From assembly GCF_005887115.1 (NCBI RefSeq), contig NZ_PNCJ01000019.1:62001-126000 (forward strand): DNA of 64,000 bases. The letters are read 5' to 3'. Under the pieces are notes generated by a model. It was not told the origin of the DNA and searched no databases. It was given only the letters and a program-made list of their open reading frames with translations. The DNA comes from Pseudoalteromonas rubra. Lineage in GTDB: Bacteria > Pseudomonadota > Gammaproteobacteria > Enterobacterales > Alteromonadaceae. Shown piece by piece: positions 1-8,652 of the stretch. Made by a program: the position numbers and the translations under genes. Positions within the stretch are counted from its first letter, which is position 1; every line of letters starts with the position of its first letter.

Positions 1-465
1 GATGGCGTTAACTGGATGGTCGAAAACGTCAACGTCGACAAAAACTCTGTTGGTACCTATGGTGGCTCTTATGGTGGGTTTATGACTTTCATGGCCTTAT
101 TTACTCAGCCAGAGCTGTTCCAGGCGGGTGCTGCGCTTAGACCCGTTACTGACTGGGCCTATTATAACGACCCCTATACCTCGAATATTTTGAATCGCCC
201 AGCAGATGACCCTATTGCGTATCGCCGCAGCTCGCCCATATATTTTGCTGAGGGACTAAATAAACCTATGTTGATCAATGCACCTATGATTGACGACAAT
301 GTCTTTTTTCAGGATGTTGTACGTTTGGTACAGAGGTTAATTGAACTTGAGAAAGAGAACTTCGAAACGGCCATTTATCCTGTAGAGCCACACGGGTTCG
401 TGCAGCCCTCGAGCTGGTTAGATGAATACCGCCGCATCTACAAATTGTTTAAAGAAAATCTATAG
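1..465 (+). CDS. S9 family prolyl oligopeptidase, C-terminal fragment
   Basis: This is the 3' end of a serine peptidase whose start lies before the window; the frame is open from base 1. The fragment of 154 residues is the alpha/beta-hydrolase catalytic domain of family S9. The nucleophile elbow GGSYGG places the serine at fragment residue 23, the DDNV motif gives the acid at residue 98, and PHGF gives the histidine at residue 131, so the triad is complete. The stretch just before the acid reads LINAPMIDD, where the DPP-like subfamily usually has an HG pair. Substrate cannot be told from this part. A strong hairpin follows the stop codon. Confidence 0.88.
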   Translation, partial: DGVNWMVENVNVDKNSVGTYGGSYGGFMTFMALFTQPELFQAGAALRPVTDWAYYNDPYTSNILNRPADDPIAYRRSSPIYFAEGLNKPMLINAPMIDDNVFFQDVVRLVQRLIELEKENFETAIYPVEPHGFVQPSSWLDEYRRIYKLFKENL

Positions 466-472
466 TTAATGT

Positions 473-500
473 ACAGCGCAGATCTGTCGATCTGCGCTGT
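473..500. terminator. Bidirectional terminator between convergent genes
   Basis: A perfect 12-bp stem (ACAGCGCAGATC with its complement) closes on a 4-base loop TGTC at 485-488. It sits between the stop of the S9 peptidase and the stop of the rhombosortase on the other strand. There is no long U-run on either side, so strength is uncertain. Confidence 0.7.
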
Positions 501-507
501 TAAACGT

Positions 508-1080
508 TCACTTTTTCTGCCACAACAGAGGTATCGCCAGTACCAGCCCTCCGACGGCACCAATTAAGTGTGATTCAATGGCAACACGAGACGAAATGAG
601 TTGACCTACATCTTCACTGGGGCCAGCGTATTGTTCCCACACCAGCTTGCCAGCAATACCAAGAAATAACAGGATACCGGTTCTTTCGCCCACTTTTATA
701 TCCTTGACTGCTCCCCAGACAATAACGCCGTGCAACAGGCCACTGAGTCCCGTATAAATACGAATATCCGGGCAAAATAACCAGATCCCGACTCCGGTCC
801 ACAATCCAAGTATCAAGAGGTGAAGTGCATAAACTTTAGGAGTACGATACTCTGCATGGAGTACCCAGATAAACACAACGCCAACTGCGTTCAGTAACCA
901 ATGCATCCAGTTGGTATGAACATACTGACTGGTCCATATCCGCCATAGCTCGCCCTGATCAATCAGCTCTCGGTTAAAAACCAGTATTTCCCTGATTGAT
1001 GGGATCATCAGTAAAGTACAAAACAACATTAAAACGAGCGGCGGAAGAAGGTAACGAGGCGCCAAAGGGAGTTCAAACAT
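508..1080 (-). CDS. rrtA: Rhombosortase (rhomboid-family GlyGly-CTERM serine protease)
   Basis: A polytopic inner-membrane intramembrane serine protease of 190 residues, short as is usual for rhombosortases. The motif GLSGLLHG holds the nucleophile Ser113 and ESHLIG holds the partner His171. The upstream segment HTNWMHWLLN (His55, His60, Asn64) matches the rhomboid HxxxHxxxN helix. Rhombosortases process surface proteins that carry a C-terminal GlyGly-CTERM tail (known for the family). None of the proteins readable in this window carries that tail, so the substrates must be encoded elsewhere. It is convergent with the S9 peptidase and divergent from gamma-glutamyltransferase. Confidence 0.85.
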   Translation of the reverse strand: MFELPLAPRYLLPPLVLMLFCTLLMIPSIREILVFNRELIDQGELWRIWTSQYVHTNWMHWLLNAVGVVFIWVLHAEYRTPKVYALHLLILGLWTGVGIWLFCPDIRIYTGLSGLLHGVIVWGAVKDIKVGERTGILLFLGIAGKLVWEQYAGPSEDVGQLISSRVAIESHLIGAVGGLVLAIPLLWQKK

Positions 1081-1162
1081 AATATTTCTTAGAATTTTTT
1101 TGCATATTGTGCCTGTTTACTTTTATGATGCCAATCATCTATCAGAAGAATTTCCAGACTCT

Positions 1163-2926
1163 ATGAAATATCGCCTATCACTTGCCGCACTGGCGCTTGG
1201 CGCCGCGTTACCATTCACTTCTTTAGCCCTAGACAATAACACCAGAGAAGTCAGAGAACCCGAAGCCGCAACCGGCTTACAGCTAAAAAAAGAGAAGACG
1301 GCCAAAAAGTATATGGTCGTTGCAGCCAATGCACATGCGAGCAAAGCCGGCCAGCTCATGTTACAACAGGGTGGCAGTGCTATTGATGCTGCCATTGCAG
1401 CGCAACTGGTGCTAACGCTTGTAGAGCCCCAGTCCTCGGGGATCGGGGGAGGTGCCTTTATTCTTCATTACGACAAAGAAAATGAATACCTGACAACGTT
1501 CGATGGTCGGGAAACGGCACCTAAAGCAGCAACTCCCTCATTGTTCTTAGACAAAGAAGGTAAACCCGTACGTTGGATAGAAGCCGTTGTAGGAGGGCGC
1601 TCTGTTGGCACACCGGGTGTGTTACATGCAATGAAGCAAGCGCATGATAAATACGGCAAATTGAAGTGGCGCCATCTGTTTAAGCCTGCAATAGAGCTTG
1701 CTGAAAACGGTTTTTTGGTATCTCCACGACTTCATATGCTGTTAAAAAAAGAGCTTAACCCTGGGTTGACCAAATTATCCCCAGCCAAAGAATATTTTTA
1801 TCCTGAAGGCAAAGCACTGGAAGCCGGTACTCTGTTAAAGAACCCAGAACTTGCGAGATTATACCGAGAGATTGCAGAGTTTGGCTTGAAAGGTTTTTAC
1901 GAAGGTAAAAATGCCGATGATATAGTGCGCGCAGTCCAAAAATCGGCGATTGCGCCGGGTGTATTGTCGTTATCTGATCTTAAAAGCTACCACAGTAAAG
2001 AGCGTGCCCCCATTTGTACCACCTACCACAGTTACAGGGTGTGTTCAATGGCCCCACCAAGCAGTGGCGGGATTGCCGTTTTGCAGATCCTGAAACTACT
2101 CGAGGGTAAGAAGCTTAGTCAATATAAGCCAAATGACCCTGAAGCCCTCCATTTATTTACTCAGGCTTCTCGGTTGGCTTTTGCTGATCGTAACTATTAT
2201 ATTGCCGATCCTGACTTTGTAGAAGTGCCAACTCAGGGCTTGCTGAACCCCGTTTACCTAAAGCAAAGAGCCGCACTTATCACGGATAAAGACAATAAAG
2301 AGGTTCCTATTGGCGACCCTAGTATGGGCAAGCTGGCTTACGCACAAGACAACAGCTACGAGTTGCCATCAACCACACACTTATCGATTGTGGATGCACA
2401 GGGCAATGCGGTTTCTATGACTTCTTCTATTGAAATGGCCTTTGGCTCAACCGTCATGGTCAACGGGTACCTGTTAAACAACCAACTGACCGACTTCGCG
2501 TTGTCTCCAAAAATTGGAGACCTTTGGGTCGCGAACAGAGTAGAAGCTAACAAGCGTCCACGCAGCTCAATGTCTCCTGTCATGGTATTCAACAAGGATG
2601 GCTCATTGAAACTTGTTGTTGGCTCACCGGGTGGTAGTCGCATCATCAATTATGTGGCCCAAACAGTGATTGGTGTGCTTGACTGGGACATGTCACCACA
2701 ACAGGCTATTGACCTGCCAAGGATAACAAATCGTAACCAATACACCACGCTGGAAAAAGGCACTGAGGTGGCCAAGTTAAAACCGCTGCTGGAAGCAAAG
2801 GGCCATACGGTCAGAGTCCGAGACCTCAATTCGGGTATTCATGCCATCGCAGTGACAGAAGATCTGTTATTGGGAGGGGCTGATCCACGCAGGGAAGGCG
2901 CCGCAATGGGAGAATCCAGCGAGTAA
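1163..2926 (+). CDS. ggt: Gamma-glutamyltransferase (periplasmic)
   Basis: Gamma-glutamyltranspeptidase of 587 residues that cleaves glutathione and other gamma-glutamyl compounds in the periplasm. The ATG at 1163 is preferred over an upstream in-frame TTG at 1100 because it begins a typical signal peptide (MKYRLSLAALALGAALPFTS). The TTHLS motif contains Thr404, which by family knowledge is the autoprocessing site and N-terminal nucleophile of the small subunit; the small subunit then spans about 404-587. The GSPGGSRIIN loop of the family is present near residue 492. It is monocistronic, followed by a strong terminator. Confidence 0.93.
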   Translation: MKYRLSLAALALGAALPFTSLALDNNTREVREPEAATGLQLKKEKTAKKYMVVAANAHASKAGQLMLQQGGSAIDAAIAAQLVLTLVEPQSSGIGGGAFILHYDKENEYLTTFDGRETAPKAATPSLFLDKEGKPVRWIEAVVGGRSVGTPGVLHAMKQAHDKYGKLKWRHLFKPAIELAENGFLVSPRLHMLLKKELNPGLTKLSPAKEYFYPEGKALEAGTLLKNPELARLYREIAEFGLKGFYEGKNADDIVRAVQKSAIAPGVLSLSDLKSYHSKERAPICTTYHSYRVCSMAPPSSGGIAVLQILKLLEGKKLSQYKPNDPEALHLFTQASRLAFADRNYYIADPDFVEVPTQGLLNPVYLKQRAALITDKDNKEVPIGDPSMGKLAYAQDNSYELPSTTHLSIVDAQGNAVSMTSSIEMAFGSTVMVNGYLLNNQLTDFALSPKIGDLWVANRVEANKRPRSSMSPVMVFNKDGSLKLVVGSPGGSRIINYVAQTVIGVLDWDMSPQQAIDLPRITNRNQYTTLEKGTEVAKLKPLLEAKGHTVRVRDLNSGIHAIAVTEDLLLGGADPRREGAAMGESSE

Positions 2927-2960
2927 GTTTGGCGCTTAAGATCGATTTACCGTATAATGT

Positions 2961-3007
2961 ACGGCTCTGTTTACGCATTGACCATGCCTGAACAGAGCCG
3001 TTTTTTA
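2961..3007 (+). terminator. Rho-independent terminator of ggt
   Basis: An 11-bp perfect stem, ACGGCTCTGTT at 2961-2971 and its complement at 2991-3001, is followed directly by a run of six T. The loop is long (19 bases). Confidence 0.85.
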
Positions 3008-3099
3008 TTGGTCTGACATGCTTAAAATTCATTGAATTTTAATGCATTTGCGCAATAATAATTCCTTGTACTTAATTTAACGAGTCACAGCTTGTAAAT

Positions 3100-4794
3100 A
3101 TGACTAAACAATCCGATCCCAATTATCTCTACATTCCATACTCTGGCCCAACGCTTTTAGAAACTCCGCTATTAAATAAGGGCAGTGCATTTAGTCAGCG
3201 CGAACGAGAAAACTTTAACCTGACAGGTCTCGTTCCTCCCCGTTTTGAAACCATAGAAGAGCAGGTCGAACGCTGTTATCAGCAGTTCTCAAGTTTCAGC
3301 GATAACCTTAACAAGCATATTTATTTGCGTGCTATACAGGACAACAACGAAACCCTGTATTATCGTCTTGTGCGTGATCACCTGGAAGAAATGATGCCTA
3401 TCATTTACACGCCAACGGTAGGTGATGCATGCGAAAAGTTTTCCGACATTTACCGCAGCTCGCGCGGGTTATTCATTTCTTACGAAGAACGCCATCAAAT
3501 TGACGATATTTTACGTAACGCGACCAAAAATAAGGTTAAGGTTATCGTAGTGACCGACGGTGAGCGTATTCTGGGTCTGGGTGACCAGGGGATCGGTGGA
3601 ATGGGTATCCCAATCGGTAAGCTGGCATTATACACTGTATGTGGTGGGATCAGCCCAGCATACACCTTACCAGTAATGCTCGATGTAGGAACAAATAACG
3701 AAAAGTTACTGAATGACCCCATGTATATGGGCGCACGTCATAAACGCATTTCTCAGGACGAATACGACGAGTTCTTGGATCTATTTATCAAAGCCGTTAA
3801 GCGTCGCTGGCCAAACGTTTTACTCCAGTTTGAAGACTTTGCTCAACCCAATGCAATGCCTTTGTTGGGTCGTTATCGTGACGAAATTTGCTGTTTCAAC
3901 GATGATATACAAGGTACTGCCTCAGTTACCGTTGGCTCTTTGTTGGCGGCTTGCCGCGTTAAAGGTACAAAGTTATCTGAGCAAAAGGTGGTGTTTGTTG
4001 GAGCGGGTTCTGCCGGCTGTGGTATTGCAGAACAGATCATTGCACAAATGGTTTCCGAAGGTATTTCTGACGAGCAAGCTCGTAGCCAGATATTCATGGT
4101 CGATCGTTATGGTCTTCTGACCGAAGGCATGGAAGGATTACGCGACTTCCAGGCAGCATTGGTTCAATCAAAATCGGCGCTTGAAAACTGGAACTTCAGT
4201 GGTGAATTTGCGTCTTTACTTGATGTGATGCACTGCGCTCAGCCAGATATTCTGATCGGCGTATCCGGTCAGCCTGGTTTATTCACCGAGCAGGTTATCA
4301 AAGCGATGCACTCTGGGTGTGAACGTCCAATTATCTTCCCACTGAGCAACCCGTCGCGTCAGGTTGAAGCACATCCAAAAGATGTGATTGAGTGGACTGA
4401 AGGTCAGGCGATCGTCGCAACAGGTAGTCCGTTTGAACCTGTCGATTTTAACGGTCAAATCTTTACGATTCCGCAGTGTAACAACAGCTACATTTTCCCG
4501 GGTATTGGGCTGGGCGTTTTGGCAGCTAAGGCCTCACGCATCACAGAGTCTATGCTGATGATTGCCAGTGAAACACTTGCAGAGTCTTCACCATGGGCTA
4601 ATACAGGTAAAGGCAGTTTGCTTCCTTCGCTGGTTGAAATTGAGCCACTCAGTAAGCGAATCGCATTTGCTGTGGCCAAGAAAGCGATGGAAGAAGGCGT
4701 TGCACTGGAGATGCCGGAAGATCTCATCTGGACAGCCATTGAGAAAAATTACTGGTTACCAGAGTACCGCAACTACAAGCGTTGTAGTGTGTAA
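3100..4794 (+). CDS. maeA: NAD-dependent malic enzyme
   Basis: Oxidative decarboxylation of malate to pyruvate; 564 residues, equal in length to the E. coli MaeA (SfcA) type and unlike the larger MaeB fusion. Visible family blocks are [13 protein letters not shown] (malate site), [30 protein letters not shown] followed by FNDDIQGTA (metal-binding acidic residues), and a dinucleotide-binding GAGSAG loop starting at residue 301. The gene stands alone between two terminators. The NAD rather than NADP preference is inferred from subfamily resemblance. Confidence 0.93.
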   Translation: MTKQSDPNYLYIPYSGPTLLETPLLNKGSAFSQRERENFNLTGLVPPRFETIEEQVERCYQQFSSFSDNLNKHIYLRAIQDNNETLYYRLVRDHLEEMMPIIYTPTVGDACEKFSDIYRSSRGLFISYEERHQIDDILRNATKNKVKVIVVTDGERILGLGDQGIGGMGIPIGKLALYTVCGGISPAYTLPVMLDVGTNNEKLLNDPMYMGARHKRISQDEYDEFLDLFIKAVKRRWPNVLLQFEDFAQPNAMPLLGRYRDEICCFNDDIQGTASVTVGSLLAACRVKGTKLSEQKVVFVGAGSAGCGIAEQIIAQMVSEGISDEQARSQIFMVDRYGLLTEGMEGLRDFQAALVQSKSALENWNFSGEFASLLDVMHCAQPDILIGVSGQPGLFTEQVIKAMHSGCERPIIFPLSNPSRQVEAHPKDVIEWTEGQAIVATGSPFEPVDFNGQIFTIPQCNNSYIFPGIGLGVLAAKASRITESMLMIASETLAESSPWANTGKGSLLPSLVEIEPLSKRIAFAVAKKAMEEGVALEMPEDLIWTAIEKNYWLPEYRNYKRCSV

Positions 4795-4802
4795 CTAAAT
4801 TG

Positions 4803-4832
4803 AGGCGCGATAAAGAAACTCGCGCCTTTTTT
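4803..4832 (+). terminator. Rho-independent terminator of maeA
   Basis: An 8-bp stem, AGGCGCGA at 4803-4810 with its complement at 4820-4827, is followed by a run of T. The loop has nine bases. Confidence 0.88.
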
Positions 4833-5158
4833 CTGCAACTCATCCCCACTAGTTGAATAGCAATATTTATTATTGTTGAACCGGCCTCCCCAACACTGGT
4901 GTAGTTGAGATGCAAAGGCATTATGCGTGGCTGTACAGGCAGCACTAATTAAATATCCAATGCCAGAATATACCCGTGAAATTGCTTATGGCGCTTTCTT
5001 TCTTTTTGAGCCACACTTATATTGAGCGCTGATCGATCAGTGCTGGTTGTGCATGGAGCACTGATAGAAAGTCTCTGCAGATCCGACCCCCTTTTTTGCT
5101 TGTAAGCAGGAACCCAGCAAAACCGGTTTTGCATAGATGTTCGAGTTAGGTGAACTGA
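4833..5158. other. Intergenic region with a cluster of inverted repeats
   Basis: About 326 bases without a convincing gene. A 61-codon frame on the minus strand (4949-5134) has no family resemblance and no clear ribosome site. The notable content is a 20-base near-palindrome at 5025-5044 (AGCGCTGATC facing GATCAGTGCT, one mismatch). Its right arm is also one arm of a second inverted repeat, CAGTGCT at 5038-5044 and AGCACTG at 5057-5063. The repeats lie 95-130 bases before the next gene and could be an operator. Confidence 0.4.
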
Positions 5159-5974
5159 ATGCGCTGTGCTATCGTCGCTGTTTTGTTGGTCATGTCTGTT
5201 ACTGTAAGAAGTGAACCTATCTACGTAGATATTATTTCAGACTACTCTCCAGATTCAAATAAAGCCCCCGCCGATCTAGCGACCCAGCTACTCCTTAAAT
5301 TGGAGCAAACGCTTCAGGGAAAGTTAGTTCTGGCCTTTATGCCAGCCAGCCGAAAAAGGGAGTGGCGAGAACTGGTTCGTAATTCTAGAGCGTGCCTGTA
5401 CAACAAAGTTAAGACACCCGAGCGAGAAGCCATGGCTTTATTTACACCTTATCCGTTAATGTCATTTCCTGCCAATCGCTTAATACTCAAAGATCAATCT
5501 AATATTCCCGATACGATTTCACTGGGGACAGTCGTCAGAATGGGGTTAAATATCGGCGTATCAGAGGGCCGCTCTTATGGACTGGAAATTGACAATTTTA
5601 TCGCCGCAAACCAATCCGCTTTTTGGGTCGCACAGGGTAATCAAAGTGCTTACCGGCTTAGGGTGATGCTAAGTCAAGGAAAATTGGATGGAATAATAGA
5701 GTACAGCTCTGTATTTATTACCGAGCACCCTTCGGCACAGGCACTGAACAGCTACAGTTTCCATGCCATCGAAGAGGCTGGGTTGACAATTTTTGGCTAC
5801 ATAGCGTGTGCAAAATCCAACGAGGGAAAGAAAGCTATCGACCTATTACAGTCTGCACTTGAAAGACCAGATTTGCAGCAAGCAATTCTTAGCGCCCATA
5901 CTGGGTTATTCTTTGAGCAAGAAGAACCCTTCATCATTCGCTCTTTACACAAAGCGTATAACATTCAGCATTGA
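5159..5974 (+). CDS. Periplasmic solute-binding-like protein (TIGR02285-like)
   Basis: A secreted protein of 271 residues with a short signal peptide (hydrophobic stretch 4-16). The layout resembles amino-acid-type type-2 periplasmic binding proteins, and the segment CLYNKVKTPEREAMALFTPYP around residues 79-99 resembles the TIGR02285 group. No permease or ATPase gene is adjacent, so a role in import cannot be assumed; related orphan proteins often act as sensors or have no known role. The start has AGGTG seven bases upstream. A second orphan of the same broad fold lies at 9541-10458, but the two are not close copies. Confidence 0.7.
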   Translation: MRCAIVAVLLVMSVTVRSEPIYVDIISDYSPDSNKAPADLATQLLLKLEQTLQGKLVLAFMPASRKREWRELVRNSRACLYNKVKTPEREAMALFTPYPLMSFPANRLILKDQSNIPDTISLGTVVRMGLNIGVSEGRSYGLEIDNFIAANQSAFWVAQGNQSAYRLRVMLSQGKLDGIIEYSSVFITEHPSAQALNSYSFHAIEEAGLTIFGYIACAKSNEGKKAIDLLQSALERPDLQQAILSAHTGLFFEQEEPFIIRSLHKAYNIQH

Positions 5975-6064
5975 TTAACAAACTTATGCTTTAATTGACT
6001 CAACTCTTATGGTTTTATAATTCAACACTATTTTATCTTATTTGATTAAAGTAAGGAGGCGTCC

Positions 6065-6763
6065 ATGCGCTCACTTTTAGCCGCTGCAATTTTTGCGATC
6101 AGCACCAGCGCACAAGCAGGCAGTTTGCCCGAAGGCCCGCACTTGTATGTTAAAGGAATGTCTTCCTTGGAAGTACAGCCTGACGCAGCCATTATTCGTG
6201 TCGCGATAACTGAAAAACACAAGTCATTACCAGATGCGAAATCAAATGTTGATCAAATCATGGCAAAGGCGATTCAGATAGCCAGAGATTTTGATATAAA
6301 AACCAATGATATCCATGCGGAGCAGCTTAATGTCCATCGCCAGACACGCTACAATCGAGCCAACAACGAAGAAGAGTTCGATGGTTTCAGGGTTAGCCGT
6401 AGTCTGACAGTAAAGCTAAAAGACCTTGCAGAATACCCAAACCTGCTACAGGCGTTTGTAGACAGTGGCATTAATCAATTTAATAACACTGAATTTGTCG
6501 TTGAAGACAAAGCCGAGTACATGAAAAAGCTTAAAAAGTCAGCCATTGAAGAGGCTAAAGCTGCAGCCAGAGAGCTTGCAGATGACTTTGACGTTGAGCT
6601 GGGTCGATTATATTCCGTGTCGTTTTCACCTATGAATGTGCCTGTGCAGCCTTATGCCCGTGGTAAAATGATGGCAGCAGAATCTATGGATGTCAGTCAG
6701 GCTTACAATACCGGAGATACAACACTCACAGCTGAAGTGTATGCGGTATATTTTATCGAGTAA
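6065..6763 (+). CDS. SIMPL domain (DUF541) periplasmic protein, YggE-like
   Basis: A secreted protein of 232 residues: signal peptide ending near SAQAG at 18-19, then a SIMPL domain starting LYVKGMSSLEVQPDAAIIRVAI and ending TAEVYAVYFIE. E. coli YggE belongs to this family and is linked to reduced oxidative stress; the biochemical role is unknown. A strong ribosome site AAGGAGG lies at 6053-6059, six bases from the ATG. The gene ends in a 9-bp hairpin that is almost in contact with the next start codon. Confidence 0.85.
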   Translation: MRSLLAAAIFAISTSAQAGSLPEGPHLYVKGMSSLEVQPDAAIIRVAITEKHKSLPDAKSNVDQIMAKAIQIARDFDIKTNDIHAEQLNVHRQTRYNRANNEEEFDGFRVSRSLTVKLKDLAEYPNLLQAFVDSGINQFNNTEFVVEDKAEYMKKLKKSAIEEAKAAARELADDFDVELGRLYSVSFSPMNVPVQPYARGKMMAAESMDVSQAYNTGDTTLTAEVYAVYFIE

Positions 6764-6776
6764 ACTCTCTATACTG

Positions 6777-6805
6777 GACCTACTTATAATACTTACAAGT
6801 AGGTC
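6777..6805 (+). repeat. Perfect hairpin between SIMPL gene and MAPEG gene
   Basis: GACCTACTT at 6777-6785 pairs perfectly with AAGTAGGTC at 6797-6805 across an 11-base loop. There is no U-run. The next ATG is only six bases beyond the hairpin, and the only Shine-Dalgarno-like bases (TAGGT) are inside the right arm. It may be a processed 3' end or a translational control element. Confidence 0.55.
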
Positions 6806-6811
6806 TGCGTT

Positions 6812-7186
6812 ATGATAACAGGATTTTTTGCTGCAATATTTACGCTTTTTTATATCAAACTCAGTTTTGATATCATAGGTTTACGTCACAAACACAAAGT
6901 TGCGCTTGGAGATGGTGGAAACCCCGCCTTAGAAAGAGCGATCCGCGCCCATGGCAACTTCATGGAATATACGCCTTTACTATTGATACTGTTATTTGCT
7001 TTAGAATTTCAAGGTGGTCAGGCAATTTGGCTATACATTACGGGCAGCACTTACTTAATCGGCCGTATTTTACACTCATTCGCGCTGAATATGGCTAACC
7101 TGAAGCTACGCGTTTTGGGCATGGCATTAAGCTTTTTGTCACTACTAGCACTGTCAATTATTAATATCTATTGTTACTTCGTTTAA
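6812..7186 (+). CDS. MAPEG family membrane protein
   Basis: An integral membrane protein of 124 residues with about four transmembrane segments. The motif LGDGGNPALERAIRAHGNFMEY is the MAPEG signature (membrane-associated proteins in eicosanoid and glutathione metabolism). Bacterial members may have glutathione transferase or peroxidase activity, but substrates are mostly unknown. The stop overlaps the next start in a TAATG junction, so the two genes should be translationally coupled. Confidence 0.88.
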   Translation: MITGFFAAIFTLFYIKLSFDIIGLRHKHKVALGDGGNPALERAIRAHGNFMEYTPLLLILLFALEFQGGQAIWLYITGSTYLIGRILHSFALNMANLKLRVLGMALSFLSLLALSIINIYCYFV

Positions 7187-7824
7187 TGGAAAAGATTTTT
7201 ATTACCGGACTGCCTAGGACCGGTACTACTAGTGTATGTGCTGCTTTTTTAGAACTAGGTTTTAAAACAGCACATACAGCCTATACCCGAGAAACATTTT
7301 CTCAAGCTCAGGTCATAGCTGATACCCCTGTGTTCAATGACTACAAAACACTGTCAGAGCTGTACCCAAACAGCCGCTTTGTTTATCTGGACAGGGCCAT
7401 GTCAAGCTGGGTTCCCTCAATAAGGCGCTTACTAACCCGCATGTTACCAAGGTTGGAAACCCAGCAGGGCGGCTTCAATGACACCTTGAAACGTTGCTAC
7501 TTTGATATCTTTGAACACTTGAGCGCTGACAATATTGCATGCGATCAATACCTGATAGATATCTACCAAAAACACCGAATTGATTGCCTTAGCTTTTTAG
7601 AACGCAAGCAGCAAAAACACCTGATATTGGACGTAGCTCAACCAGACAGCTTACATACACTGAAGGACTTTCTTGGTATTCAAACTGATCACGCGATGAC
7701 CATGCCAAACCTTAATCAGGGAGGAAAAGTGACAGCGTGGAAGCAAATTGATCACCCACTGAAAATAGAATCTACCCGAAACGGAAAAGCAGACAGAGAC
7801 AGTCTTCTTTATAGCACGGCTTAG
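7186..7824 (+). CDS. Sulfotransferase-family protein
   Basis: A 212-residue protein with the 5'-phosphosulfate-binding P-loop-like motif ITGLPRTGTTS at residues 5-15, followed by SRFVYLDRAMSSWV, which resembles the 3'-phosphate-binding strand of sulfotransferases. The ATG at 7186 is chosen because it shares one base with the preceding MAPEG stop (TAATG) and puts the P-loop at the expected distance from the N terminus; an upstream alternative start at 7171 would sit inside the MAPEG gene. The acceptor substrate is unknown. Confidence 0.75.
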   Translation: MEKIFITGLPRTGTTSVCAAFLELGFKTAHTAYTRETFSQAQVIADTPVFNDYKTLSELYPNSRFVYLDRAMSSWVPSIRRLLTRMLPRLETQQGGFNDTLKRCYFDIFEHLSADNIACDQYLIDIYQKHRIDCLSFLERKQQKHLILDVAQPDSLHTLKDFLGIQTDHAMTMPNLNQGGKVTAWKQIDHPLKIESTRNGKADRDSLLYSTA

Positions 7825-7961
7825 TGATGTCGAATTAAATGTCCGATACTATCACCGTAGGTATTGTGTAAACACAAGGGCAGGGCCTATGCTCCTGGTT
7901 TGGATATTACGGCCATTCTTGGGTAAAATACCCGGAAAATCGATAACAGAATAAATGACAG

Positions 7962-8534
7962 ATGTTTGAACTAAAATTCCACACCCCTTTCGAATGGACG
8001 CATAAAGTCATGGCTGAGTTTGATATCTTTTTACAGGATCACGCTGCAGCTGAGAAAAAAGCCTCCGGTATGGCCATGTCAATGCTGAGCCATTATCCGG
8101 ATCGAATCAAACTCGTAAAAGCAATGGCAGACCTTGCCATTGAAGAGATGATCCACTTTAAACAGGTACTCAAGTTATTGACTGATCGCCAGGTCACTTT
8201 GGGCAATGACAAAGCCGATCCCTATATTAAAAAAATGCGTGCGCTATTTCGTCAGGGCTCAGATGAATTTTTAATTGATCGCTTGTTGGTAGCAGCTGTG
8301 ATTGAAGCGCGAGGTCACGAGCGTTTTTCGCTGGTTGCGGAAGCCTTACCAGAAGGCAAAGAAAAAGACTTTTACGTGACTATTGCCAAGTCGGAAGAAA
8401 AACACAAAAACCTGTTTGTCGAGCTGAGTTACGAGTACTTTGACAAAGCGGTTATCGATGCACGCCTGGAAGAAATACTGATTGCAGAAGCTGAAATCTG
8501 CGAAAGTATACCATTTACCGCTGCATTGCATTAA
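7962..8534 (+). CDS. miaE: tRNA-(ms2io6A37) hydroxylase MiaE
   Basis: A non-haem diiron monooxygenase that hydroxylates 2-methylthio-N6-isopentenyladenosine at position 37 of tRNA. At 190 residues it is close to the usual length. The four-helix ligand set is visible: Glu31, Glu62 and His65 (EEMIHF), Glu115 with His119 nearby (EARGHE), and Glu145 with His148 (EEKH). The gene is monocistronic and ends in a bidirectional terminator shared with the convergent phzF-like gene. Confidence 0.93.
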   Translation: MFELKFHTPFEWTHKVMAEFDIFLQDHAAAEKKASGMAMSMLSHYPDRIKLVKAMADLAIEEMIHFKQVLKLLTDRQVTLGNDKADPYIKKMRALFRQGSDEFLIDRLLVAAVIEARGHERFSLVAEALPEGKEKDFYVTIAKSEEKHKNLFVELSYEYFDKAVIDARLEEILIAEAEICESIPFTAALH

Positions 8535-8593
8535 TTGTATAAAAATAGGGCTAAAAAGTTCTATTTTTCATTATGTTAAATTAAATGGCAAAT

Positions 8594-8626
8594 AAAAAAG
8601 AGAGAAGGTTGCTGCTCTCTTTTTTA
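8594..8626. terminator. Bidirectional terminator between miaE and the PhzF-type gene
   Basis: An 11-bp stem with AAAAAAGAGAG at 8594-8604 and its complement at 8615-8625. The A-run and T-run make it a U-tailed terminator on both strands. Confidence 0.85.
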
Positions 8627-8652
8627 TTTTTATGAACCACTTTCAGTCGTGT

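Noticed and set aside
4949-5134. A 61-codon minus-strand frame upstream of the first binding-like protein
   Set aside because: No ribosome site, no family resemblance, and it overlaps the inverted-repeat cluster; likely chance.
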